A DNA stretch of 64,000 nucleotides from Tenebrio molitor. Lineage: Eukaryota; Arthropoda; Insecta; Coleoptera; Tenebrionidae. The DNA lies in assembly GCF_963966145.1 (NCBI RefSeq), contig NC_091046.1:37200001-37264000 (forward strand), read 5' to 3'. Positions 37,801 through 47,130 of the stretch are shown in pieces. The notes below the pieces were generated by a model. The model was not told the DNA's origin. It saw only the letters and a list, made by a program, of their open reading frames with translations, and made no database searches. The translations under genes were made by a program, and so were the position numbers. How positions within the stretch are numbered: position 1 is the first letter of the stretch; every line of letters starts with the position of its first letter.

Positions 37801-40800
37801 AAAAAACCGGGATACCACACGAGTAGCAGCAACTCGCAACTGGAGCGAAGGTACCCGGAAAAGAGGCACATTTCGATTCCCACAGTCGACACGTCGCCAA
37901 AGAGGTGCGACTAAATGTTTCAATTCGTGTTCAGTTTTGACCGAAATGATGTTTCCAGGTTCATCAGGAATTCCGCGAATTCGTACAGTTCGAAGAGCGA
38001 TCCTTGCACGACTACTCGCGATTACAAGTCGCGAGATCGAAGGATGAGCACCGAACACCCACACAATGTTCCGCCAAATTCGAGTAGGTCTGAAGGAGGA
38101 GTTCGCCAAGACGACGACAAGTTCTCTTGGATTGATAAGTTTAGTGGTAGCGGTTTATTCGATACTCCTTCAAATTTATTTATGCCTCCAGGTAAGTTCC
38201 AAGAATCGCTTTGAACTACTACAGTTGATGTGTAAAATTTAATTCGAATGACGGTTGGTAGTTGGAAACAAGTTAATTGGTGTGCACTCTGTTGTATTAA
38301 ATTGTCAGCGCTGTTCGTCGTACGAAAAGTTTTTCGTGGTGGATTCCCACATCTCTACCGTCCGGAAACACATTGTTTAAGATCGCAAATCGCAAAAAAG
38401 TTTTTTATGGTCATTATCGTTCATCGTCGATCATACTGTTAATCTTGCGCAACAATTTCACAGAATTTTACAAATTATCGAATCAAAACGTTCATTTTAA
38501 CATAGGTACCTTTAGTATAGCCAGTTTATTTTACCAGGTGATTGTAATACTAATAATTGAACTGGGGTACTATTGCGAGCAAAAAAAGTGGGACATCAAC
38601 ATCTTGACTCTTAATGTGAAATGACCCTTATCGTTTTCTAACCCTACTTTGAATTGATTGACGATATCATTAAGTAGGTATTGTAGGTTGTAGGGAATGA
38701 GTGTAAGTAAGCACGTAGTGAATATTTATTTAATGCAAGGTCGCAGTGAAAATTTACCTTTATCAAAAGAAAAGGGCACTTGGAAAAGGAAAATAGGAGT
38801 ATAATAGTTATTTTTGTATTAAGTGCGCAAAATGATTGTTTTTTGTTGGCCCATGAGAATGAGTTTTTGGTCGAGACCGTTAGGTCGAGACTTCAAACTG
38901 CTTCGAATGCGTCAACAACACAATCATTTTGCCCACGAAATACAAACACTATTTTTTTTACAACCGCATTTTAATAATAGTTTATTTAATGAGTTTGTGT
39001 GTAATTTGGGCTTTTTTTTGGCATGAGTGGGCCAGTTTAAAACGAGAGTTTTAAAGGTCCACGAGTGCCAAAAAAAGCCCAAATTACACAAGAACGAGTT
39101 GAATACAACGTTTTTTTTGTTCGACGAGCCCCCCAAAGGCTCCAAATCGCTGAAAACCTTTAAAATTAGCTTGACGTTTCGTTTTGACAAGTTGTCAAAT
39201 TTATCAAAATCCGTTCACACAGGAGAAAATTCTCAAATTCTGACAGTGTCGAACAAAAAAATTCTTTATTTTTCAAAAATTTTCCTTGGATGTTTTAATT
39301 TTTTTTTTTAGAATTTGCGTTTATAATACTGTCGCGAGCAATAAATTTTGGTCGTCAATGTCATTTCAAAATTTGGTTAGATTGTCACAAATTAAAAAAA
39401 AAACCCTGTCTGATTATGCCCATGTCAACAAAGTGTGAAAAAATGAGAAAAAAATGACAGTTAATGCCATTCAACATGGTGATAGGTTATGATGTTTATG
39501 ACCGTTTTACAATGGAGCATTTTCCTATGCGTCAAACAGTGACATTGACGACCAAAATTTATTGCTCGCGACCGTACGTCTATAAACGTCAGTCAGTAGG
39601 AGTCGTTTATGGCCTTATAAGAGTACACTGTACTTTAATGAAATTTTTATCAATATTTCAGTGTATTACACCAAAACCAAACTCTACTTTTTAACATCTG
39701 TTGCAGATTAAGTTGCATCCGTTACCTTGAATTATCAATTAATACGAAATTCCCTAGAATTTGAAAATTTATTTTTATTTTTTTTTTATTAAAACAAAGG
39801 TGCAAATTCTAAAAAATAACATAAAAACTGGTTTTATAAAGATATTGGCGCACTCATCCCATAGAAAACTCCCCTACGGGTCGTTTTCTACACCTGGGGC
39901 TCGTGCGCCAAATCAACCCTTATAAAACTCGTTCTTTAATATACAGTGTGGAATAAAATGATTTACATCTAGTTACCTTTGCATTACCCTTGTAAAAATA
40001 CGAAATGCCGCTCTACAAAAAAAAAAGAAAGCCTAACCTTAAAATATTCCAAAATTCCAAATGTGATTTATTGCGAAGGGATGATATGAATGCAAAGTAG
40101 AGATTGAAATTAAAAAGGAGCTAACAAAAGCAAGTCACAGCTAGTGTTGAAAGTGGCCACCAACGTTTGTTAATTCAATTTAGTAAATTGTAACAATTGT
40201 CAATTCGATTGATGACATTTATTGACAGAACTAATAGTTCGGCACTTCAAAAAAAAAGTAGAGCGGTACAGGAAAATTTACATGTGCAAAAATTCCAAAG
40301 GTAACTAGATGTAAATCATTTTATTCCACACTGTACTATTTTCACTGTTTTACGATGACAAAATAGTTATTAAAACATCCAAGGAAACTTTTTGACAAAT
40401 ATTTTTGATCTATCAAAAATGGCATACTTTGCGACTTGATAACGATGCATAAATGTCACGTTTTTTTGACGGTTGTAGAAAAAATAAATTTTTAAACTGT
40501 CAGCTAGAATAGTGACAAATTTCTATGACAATAATAAAGCTTGAACTACATCGATTTTTTCAAAACTGACAGAAGTTTGATGTCCCACTTTTTTGCTCGT
40601 AATAGTACATACAAGATAATAAAAAAGCGCGGGGAATTTTTGTACGTTGTTTATAATAAATGTCAGAAAACTAGCGGTGTTGATTGACAATTCAAATGTA
40701 TAGGTATTACCAACTTAAAAAAGACGTATGTCAAAAATTTAAACATTTTTTTTTTTAATTTGTGCGTGACCAAAAATCGTGTATAGTGTTTCTGGGGCGA

Positions 40801-41730
40801 GACGACAGTCGAGTGATGCAAAAAACTAATGAGTGTTCAAAAAAATAGTAGTCAAGTAGGCCTTCGTCTTTCGTTCTCTTTTTTACAAATGCAGGTCGTC
40901 CTTTTCATTGGTAAAGTTCTCCCAGAGCTGCAGCGGTTTTATGGCAGGGTACCATTGTATAAACGTTAACAACACCGACAATAGGTTTAAACCGCAAGTA
41001 CAACCCCTAATCGTAAATTCGTCCAAGTACTACCCTGTAAACTGACAGGTATAGAACGAAAATGATGATTGACAGGGGTCTGTTTATGTCGCGTATCGGC
41101 ATCTCAACAGGCGTAATAATTACTATTGCCCTGCCATAAAACCGCTGCAGCTCTGGGAGAACTATATGCTTTGGCATTACAATTCAGACATACAGTCTCA
41201 CTTTGATAAGTATGTGGCACTAATGAAAACAGGAAAACTCTCGTTGATTAATTCGAAAAACTAATTCACACTACTGCGTGTTTGCCGAATAAATGACGTC
41301 CGACATCCGTGGTTTGACAGCTGATGAAGTTGCGCCATACGTCAACGGAAGTAAAAGCAAGTAGCAGCCCACTTGACCACATGTTGTTTTTGAACGCTGT
41401 TTATTTTGTTGCACTTCGTCCTTCACCGCACACTACGCGGAGATCACAATAAACAGTAATGATGATGAAAATAAACAATCATGAATGTTTCCTCTATTTA
41501 GATTTCGATGTGTAAAATCATTAACCCTTTCGCAACGGAAGCGATCATACCATAGTCACCCTCAGTACCCCGAGAGCATTTCAGCGTTTAGCGAAAGGGT
41601 TAAAAAACAAATTATTGCAATGGTTGTAGTGTTTCGATGGTAAATGTGTTGATTATTAATTTTAAATAAATAATGCAAGCAGTACGTTTTTTCAGGAGCT
41701 AAACGGGAAGACGCATCGTCGCGAAAGTGA
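22801..41730 (+). CDS. Gene B: 4364-residue SIM- and repeat-rich protein, paralogue of gene A
   Basis: Coding exons: 22801-22870, 24292-24394, 25095-25200, 25253-25545, 25596-25776, 25831-37904, 37959-38191, 41696-41730. They total 13,095 nt with all phases matching. Residues ~24-250 form the helical domain shared with gene A (EFVGEIRRKILCLHEYN, KFKYPRSEQFDAVLVQYIEL, TQRVLRLLKVIVHDALHNNE), ending in an acidic tract (SDMDFDSDDDD). SUMO-interacting-like motifs are at ~645 (IITIEILDDDDSD) and ~746 (IVISDSEDE). An Arg/Ser-rich tract spans ~2125-2270, a 19-residue repeat array ~2530-3108, and basic nuclear-signal-like runs (ARKRKS, DKRPRKS) ~4100-4125. There are no membrane segments. The last exon follows a 3.5-kb intron and adds 11 codons; reading through the donor at 38192 would instead end at 38214. 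Function is not recognised; nuclear localisation is inferred. Confidence 0.88.
23809..23940. mobile_element. ~130-bp hairpin element in gene B intron 1
   Basis: TAGGCCTGGTTTATTCACCT and the inverse AGATGAATAAACCGGGCCTA, with arms continuing through TCAAGTAA. It is non-coding and does not touch the splice sites. Confidence 0.75.
32664..34400 (+). repeat. 57-bp coding minisatellite (19-residue units, ~30 copies)
   Basis: The units read roughly S-S-x-E-x-K-D-G-S-K-E-K-I-V-E-x-A-K-T, for example SSKEPKDGSKEKIVEGAKT. I count about 30 units without frame breaks. The charge pattern (Lys and Glu alternating) predicts a long, extended or weakly helical charged segment. Units toward the 3' half are more alike and include a recent block duplication (33623-34306). 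Confidence 0.95.
33623..34306 (+). repeat. Tandem pair of 342-bp blocks inside the minisatellite
   Basis: Bases 33623-33964 and 33965-34306 appear identical by eye. Each block contains six 57-bp units in the same order (starting NEEHKDGF, EEQRDSS, KEPKDGS and so on). This indicates a recent unequal exchange of a six-unit block. Confidence 0.9.
38805..38960. repeat. Foldback hairpin
   Basis: Arms include GCGCAAAATGATTGTTTTTT and CACAATCATTTTGCCCACG. Outer ends AATAGTTATTTTTGTATT and AATACAAACACTATTTTT resemble the ends of other foldbacks in the window. Confidence 0.6.
38980..39265. mobile_element. Hairpin-plus-tail element, copy 3
   Basis: Same head (TTATTTAATGAGTTTGTGTG, CACGAGTGCCAAAAAAAGCC) and tail (CCAAATCGCTGAAAACCTTT, TTAGCTTGACGTTTCG, ending near GTGTCGAACAAAAAA) as the copy at 12418-12700. 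Confidence 0.75.
39329..39574. mobile_element. 246-bp TIR element
   Basis: Ends CTGTCGCGAGCAATAAATTT and AAATTTATTGCTCGCGACCG, arms about 36 bp including TTGGTCGTCAATGTCA. TA at 39327-39328 and 39575-39576. Confidence 0.88.
39825..39938. repeat. Foldback hairpin
   Basis: TTATAAAGATATTGGCGCAC is matched by GTGCGCCAAATCAACCCTTA in inverted sense, with a CpG-containing loop (CCTACGGGTCG). Confidence 0.6.
39944..40333. mobile_element. 390-bp TIR element
   Basis: Ends CAGTGTGGAATAAAATGATT and AATCATTTTATTCCACACTG, arms about 40 bp (through TACATCTAGTTACCTTTG), with TA at 39942-39943 and 40334-40335. Confidence 0.9.
40915..41163. mobile_element. 249-bp TIR element
   Basis: AGTTCTCCCAGAGCTGCAGC at the left and GCTGCAGCTCTGGGAGAACT at the right are exact inverses, continuing through GGTTTTATGGCAGGG. 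Confidence 0.88.
41525..41599. mobile_element. 75-bp piggyBac-like minimal element
   Basis: The ends CCCTTTCGC and GCGAAAGGG are directly flanked by TTAA on both sides (41521-41524 and 41600-41603). A TTAA target and CCC-start ends are the piggyBac signature. The element lies only about 90 bases upstream of the last gene B exon. Confidence 0.65.
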
Positions 41731-41965
41731 AAGCAGGAGTGATAAGAAGATGTAACTATTTCGACCTTAAATTACGTAATCTTTAATACAACTTTATAAA
41801 TTGTGTTTCTTTATATATCTACCAACTTTTCATTGTACATTTTAATTTTTATATTGTAGATATTTTGTCTAGTTTTATCAGGAATCTAATTTATATTTAT
41901 TAAGTACCTAATAATTTTAGTGCAAATATTTAAATCAATGTTATTTATCTGAGTCTGTTGAAAAA

Positions 41966-41971
41966 AATAAA
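41966..41971 (+). other. Poly(A) signal of gene B
   Basis: AATAAA about 240 bases after the proposed stop at 41730. Its position supports the terminal exon at 41696-41730 rather than termination at 38214. Confidence 0.55.
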
Positions 41972-42239
41972 CATTTTTAAGCACTTTTTCCCACTTTATT
42001 CTGCCATAACACAGTATATAACGTGCAGAACGGCTACATCGTGTTGTTGGTGCCCAACCATCATATTTTCAAATTCCACAAAATGCTCGATGTGCCTTTA
42101 CAAACATTTTTACAAAAGTTCGTGTTAATCAATGATTACAGTTGTAAGAGAATTTTAAAACGCAACAGAAAAACTACCTCTTCCACCCCAAACATGTGGC
42201 TCATAAATTGTGTTCTGAAAGGTCCTTGACTCGGGGGTG

Positions 42240-42925
42240 ATTTTAAGAGTTCCACAGGCGAGACAGGGGCAGTGTCGCTTGGCAGCTGCAACCGACGGGC
42301 TGTCCAAGGTACGAGTACGAGAGTGACGGCAGGTGAATAATTGTGGCCCGGAAGTGGTGTAGTGAATTAGGCTAGTGATAGCAAGTCATAGAGATACAGT
42401 TACCAGGTGTGTTGGTAACTGGGTGATAGCAGGTTTGGGCAACCTGGGCTATAAATCAGTACCTTAATGCGTAAAACCTCCCTATACCATGGTATGATTC
42501 CTGAGCACCGGATGTCCGGGTGGGGCACCTTTGGCTCATGACACGGCTAGGCCGTTGACCGGGCGCGTCTCGTCGGGACGGCCGGTGGTGGCAACCAAAT
42601 GCACCGATCATACGTTGCTGGTCAAAAGGTTATGAGGTCATCCCGGTTCCCAGGTACTGAGGGGGCATAGTGACGTATGGAAGTGGGTTGTAGGCTCATA
42701 CTCTGGCCGTGGCGGTCTTCCTCTGTGGAGACTGCGGGCGGGCTGTGCACCCCAAACTGCACACGGGGCTATTACAGGTGCTACTAGAACATCCAGCGCA
42801 ACCCCGGAATGTAGCGCTCTGAAGATGACGCCCGTGGTTCGAGCCCCTCATCATGATAGAGGCTAGGGGGAGGAATCCCCCGGGTGAGTCACTGTATGAC
42901 CTTGATTCGCGACAGATGTGTCAGG
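42240..42925. other. GC-rich island of unknown origin
   Basis: About 690 bases are clearly richer in G and C than anything around them (for example CGGGCGCGTCTCGTCGGGAC). No long open frame is present. A tRNA-like B-box word (GGTTCGAGCCC) occurs near 42837 but I find no A box or cloverleaf upstream. The base composition suggests inserted DNA, possibly the untranslated 5' part of a non-LTR retrotransposon or a SINE-like unit. This is inference. Confidence 0.4.
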
Positions 42926-43589
42926 TGTTTATCATTTACATGTTTGTACCGTCCCATTGAGCAAACCCGAGTCCGGACCTGTGCTTTACCCTTTGAATGA
43001 CTGAATGAGGTGGAGGTGAGTCCGATTGTAGATTATCGTATGACGGTAGCTGAGATTGTCTAATTTAATGTGTACCGATGAGTCTGATCGATTAATTATC
43101 AAATATTGAGGGATAACGCCCTTGGACAAAAATCAAGTCTTACACAGTGGTGAAGGCAGAAGCCAAGACCAACTTTTCCAAAGCAGTTGTCACAGCGTTG
43201 TTCCTCCAATGCTTCAAATTTCTTTTGAAATAAATGGATGTTCCGAAGGGCAGAAGGAATTGATTTGCAACAGACCGAGTATAATTCTGGTTCATAATCT
43301 TTGTAGCGAATTCTTGATTTTTGTTGCTAATAAAAGATAAATAAACTGGTTTATTTATATGTTCTGAGAATATGAAGATTAAAAATTAACTTACCACCTC
43401 CATTAAATTTGCCGATGTTCACGAGCAAGCCATATAGAATACCATGCCTGCAATAAATGTTGTGTAATTTAATAGAATCCAGTTTATGTACAGTAACCAA
43501 CGAAAAGTGAGGATTCCATCCAACAGATTCAGTTATTCTTGATCATTGGATAATTTTGATTAAATTTTGTAGGTGTTCTGCAGTTGTGC

Positions 43590-43735
43590 GTAAAACGTTG
43601 TACATGCCTCGGGCTAGAGGAAGATTACGCCCTTGGCCTCATAAAGGCCCTCCTTCGTCGGGCCTCAAACTTCGGCCGCGGGCGTAATCTTCTACCTCCG
43701 GCCCTCTATACGTAAATAACTATCGTCGTTGCCCG
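43590..43735. repeat. CpG-rich foldback hairpin
   Basis: GAGGAAGATTACGCCCTTGG is mirrored by GGGCGTAATCTTCTACCTC around a loop with GGCCTCATAAAGGCC and CTTCGGCCG. It ends in AAATAACTAT like the other hairpins. Confidence 0.7.
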
Positions 43736-43814
43736 TTGATGCAGACAATAAACATTATACGAAACTGCACAGTTATGTTTTATGTTTTCTAAATCAAAAA
43801 ACAAAGTTAACTTT

Positions 43815-43885
43815 GCAAATGCATTGTGGGTTGCATTTTCAATTCCGTCGGGCTCATTATCACTTGTGAAATACTCTGTATAGCT
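43815..43885. mobile_element. Solo right end related to the element at 54679-55515
   Basis: GTGGGTTGCATTTTCAATTC, then TGTGAAATACTCTGTATAG, resembles the right end at 55465-55515 (GGGTTGCATTTTTACCTG, GTGAATAACTCTGTAAATAG). No left end was found. Confidence 0.4.
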
Positions 43886-44471
43886 CTACTGATCACGAAG
43901 TTTCTTGCGCAGGCTAAACACCTAAAGGCCTTTTTTAAGCATAGATTACCTGGACCAAAGGTCCTTACCGCTTCTTTCGTACGTAGATATTTTTAACTTA
44001 ACTTTGCAGTTTTTTGAGTTACTAAAATATTGTGGTAACATGGTAAACTGATTATTTTAAATGACAAATTCCCTCATGTTATGAAAACAGTTGATATTGA
44101 CCAATAGTGTGCCGAATATCGCGAAAAAATCTAGTCATAGTCAGAAAATGTGTCTTCCGCTGACAAAAATCTCCCTTCCGGTGAAAAACAACGTTGACAA
44201 GGCTTTTGTTTTTGTTGGTAACACAAATTAATGAACAAAATGTCAGAAAATTATTTTGACGTTTTCCGAAATGGATTTAAAAAATCGTTTTAGAAACGAC
44301 TCCAGCAGTGATATTGACTACAGCGTGAAAACAATTTGGAATACAACAGGTAAATTGTTGCAGGAAAAGTGCCACGACGAATATAAACTAACCTTAATAA
44401 TCCGTTTTGTGATGTTGTTCCGAATGTTTGTTTGAATTGTTCATTCGGGAATTTGTCTAGACAAATATAAC

Positions 44472-44575
44472 TCGACTTCCCATTTTTTCCGGAAAATTTT
44501 GATTTTATTGTTGCCTAAAGCAACAAACTTTGAGTCTAATAAAATCAAAATTTTCCGAAAAAATGGGAAGTCTTG
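44472..44575. repeat. ~104-bp hairpin with long arms
   Basis: GACTTCCCATTTTTTCCGGA and its inverse TCCGAAAAAATGGGAAGTC, arms about 36 bases through AAATTTTGATTTTATT, short loop. No flanking duplication was recognised. Confidence 0.75.
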
Positions 44576-44599
44576 TGATATTGTTTCTGAAAAAAGGTT

Positions 44600-45740
44600 G
44601 ATATTGCGTCGGGTATAAAATTTTCCCCGTTTTCTTCAATTTTTTTAGTAGTTTTTTTGAATCTTTAGTTTTAATAACTGTTTAATTGTGACTTTCCGAA
44701 AACTGAACAGTCTTATCAAACTGTAGAAATCAATAACTAACGTTAGTGTAAAATAATTGTGCATAATTGTTACAGTTTATTTTGAAGTTCAGTCAAAATT
44801 AATTATTATGACGTTTATGACAACAAAGCTTAGACCACATTGTTTTTTTTTAAATGACAAATTGCTGCCCGAAATTCCGTGCTCCCCACTTTACCTACGT
44901 GAAGGCTGTTAGAAATGAAAATTTTAGTTTAAACTGCTAAGTGAGTTTTGTAAAATTTGTGACTCATAAAATTTAATTTACTTCATGCAGGGCTTCAAGT
45001 GTACTAGAATTTTATGAAATATAATTTGTATGGATTTCTCTGAAATTTTGTACATTAACATCTTTCGGTGAATAGATTTGTCCATTGAATTCTGTATTTA
45101 ATATTGTTTCACAAAATATCTCCAAATGAAATAAATTGTTGTTTACAATGTTCCGAGCATCAAAACTTGTCGGAAAATATTTCTGCTACATATTAGGCAT
45201 TCACGATCTTTTTGGGACCGAGTTGACTATGATTTTTTCTTTTCATGTTGGACTAATTGACTCAGTGATGCAACGGATGCATTTTTTTTTCTGTCAGTGT
45301 TTGTTCGACATTTTATTGCCACCGCATTGCTAGATTTATTATTTTAATATTCGTAAGAAACTAAATGATTTATTAAGTGTGTAAAAATAATTTAAATTTC
45401 CGTCAAAGGAACAGTCAAAATTGCCAAAATAATTTTTATTACGATAAAAAATTTCTATTAAACGATTTAATTTAATTTAAAAAGGACAGACCAGATTTAA
45501 GAGATCCGGCAACAATGTACCTATTCAGAAAATGTAACCCTAAACTGAAAACAACCTAACCTAACACAAAAAATGTCAATTTCCTTTAGGGAATTTACTA
45601 CTTATCACCGAGGTACTGCCAACAAAATCACTAGATAGCCAACTCGGTCCCAAAAAGATTGTGAATGCCTTATAAATACCACCTGAATTCAAAACACCAA
45701 AAGTTATTGCGATACTAAAATCCGGAAAACCAGCTAATGA
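44600..45740. other. Intergenic DNA without recognisable features
   Basis: AT-rich, with short open frames lacking motifs. I see no element ends here. Confidence 0.45.
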
Positions 45741-45749
45741 AGCTTCGAG

Positions 45750-45895
45750 TTCTTCGACGAGCCCCTTAAAGGCTCCAAATCGCTTAAAATCTTTAAAATT
45801 AGCTTGACGTTTCGTTTTGACAAGTGGTGACATTTATCAAAATCCCTTCACACAGGAGAAAATCTCAAATTCTGACAGTGTCGAACAAAAAAAGC
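45750..45895. mobile_element. Hairpin-plus-tail element, tail fragment (copy 4)
   Basis: Starts CGACGAGCCCCTTAAAGGCT and runs through TTAGCTTGACGTTTCG to GTGTCGAACAAAAAA. The head is missing. Its end coincides with the 5' break of the LINE fragment that follows. Confidence 0.7.
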
Positions 45896-46379
45896 CTGTG
45901 ATTCAGTACCACATTCATGGTTACTTAAAATTATTAAAATTTATAAAATTAATTTGGATTTAGTTAATTTTTTATCCCATGTTATAACATTTTGGAGAAC
46001 TACTTTACAGTTATCAATAAACAATACTAAATTAAAATCCGAGCCTATTCAAATTAAACGGGAAATTTATTAAGGAGATTCTTTAAGTCCTTTATGGTTT
46101 TGTCTAGCCATTAATCCTTTGACAAATGTATTAAATAGCACTGGATATGGTTTTAATATTACACTTAATAATACCACACTATCCAAATTAAATCACCTTC
46201 TTTATACGGATGACATAAAACTTTATGCATCTAAAAAAAATCACATTTTGTCTTTACTAACAATAATTGAAAATTTGTCAAATGATATTGGGATGAGTTT
46301 TGGTATTGATAAGTGTAAAACGCAATCAATATGTCGCGGAAAATTTAGAATATGTAACTCAAGAAGGAGAAATCATTAT
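45890..46379 (+). pseudogene. Decayed LINE reverse transcriptase fragment
   Basis: The translated frame shows a motif-A-like stretch (DSVPHSWLLKI), then a GDSLSPLWFCLAINPL segment typical of non-LTR reverse transcriptases, then the catalytic region as LLYTDDIKLYA (YTDD in place of YADD). A stop codon lies immediately before the GDSLSPL segment, and a frameshift follows near 46338, after which NLEYVTQEGEI continues in another frame. It is truncated at both ends; the 3' side is cut by the TIR element at 46381. It cannot make a working enzyme. The clade cannot be named from this fragment. Confidence 0.8.
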
Positions 46380-46380
46380 A

Positions 46381-46610
46381 CAGGGTCATTATAAATGATT
46401 GTCTCATCGCAGTAGGCGTTGGTGACGTAGTTGAATGTGCCGCAAGCTTTATAACATGAGTGAGACTAGCATCGCCGATAGGTAGCGCTGCTGGCGGTAG
46501 TGTAAATTTGTCTACTAGTTTGTTTAACGTTGCGAAGCTAGCGGCACATCCCAAATTTGTGTGGGTTTTCAACCCCAAATGCGATGGGACAATCATTTAT
46601 AATGACCCTG
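46381..46610. mobile_element. 230-bp TIR element inserted in the LINE fragment
   Basis: Ends CAGGGTCATTATAAATGATT and AATCATTTATAATGACCCTG, with TA at 46379-46380 and 46611-46612. A shorter relative (102 bp) is at 55291-55392. Confidence 0.9.
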
Positions 46611-46611
46611 T

Positions 46612-46760
46612 ATTATTTTACAGTAGAAGTCCCTTAGGACAGCCTTTACTGCCGAGGCAGAGATTTTGTGAGACGAGCTCAGAGAGCGAGTCAAATAATG
46701 CTGGCGAGGCTGTAAAGGCCCTAACGGACGTGTATTGTACAATAGTTTTTGTAATATCTC
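46612..46760. repeat. Foldback hairpin
   Basis: CTTAGGACAGCCTTTACTGC is matched by GGCTGTAAAGGCCCTAA in inverted sense. It ends in ACAATAGTTTTT, like the rest of the foldback family. Confidence 0.55.
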
Positions 46761-46892
46761 TACGATTCGTTCACAATTGTCTTTTTTGAAATACATTTTT
46801 TTCAACGACATCGAAAAAACCGAATAATTAATAAATGTGCGGAGGACGTCGTCATGTCAACCGTTGTTTGTGAAAAAAAATTGTTTCAATGT

Positions 46893-47123
46893 TGTTTGTC
46901 AGATTTGTTCAACGCTTAACTTTCCGTTGAAAATAGATAAATGAAATCAATAAAGAATCCCAATCAAGATATTCCCGATGTCCGGAAATGAAGTCATCGT
47001 TATTGCCTGCAAATTCGCGCTTGTGTTAGTGTTAAAATTATGAAGCATCATCTTCGATCTTGTCTACATTTGCTGCTGTTTGTCAGATTTGTTCAACACT
47101 TAACTTTCCGTTAAAAATAAACG
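46893..47123. repeat. Direct repeat pair ~190 bases apart
   Basis: TTGTTTGTCAGATTTGTTCA... at ~46893 recurs at ~47081, about 43 bases long with few changes (both run through CTTAACTTTCCGTT). Confidence 0.7.
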
Positions 47124-47130
47124 ACTGACA

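Larger units (their letters stand above)
25831..37904 (+). other. 12,074-base single exon of gene B
   Basis: One uninterrupted open frame from the TTTTCTAG acceptor to an AAGAG|GTGCGAC donor. It holds both SUMO-interacting-like motifs, the Arg/Ser tract and the 19-residue repeats. No transposon end was seen inside it, although the flanking introns are full of them. It is followed by a very short intron of 54 bases (37905-37958). Confidence 0.92.
38569..40607. mobile_element. ~2-kb TIR element in the last intron of gene B, with nested elements
   Basis: Left end TACTATTGCGAGCAAAAAAA and right end TTTTTTGCTCGTAATAGTA are inverted over about 32 bp, through GTGGGACATCAA. At least five further repeats lie inside: a foldback ~38805-38960, hairpin-plus-tail 38980-39265, TIR element 39329-39574, foldback ~39825-39938, TIR element 39944-40333. 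Confidence 0.7.

Noticed and set aside
42780..42860. Possible tRNA or tRNA-derived SINE around a GGTTCGAGCCC word
   Set aside because: I could not find an A box or fold a cloverleaf around it; kept only as part of the GC-rich island.
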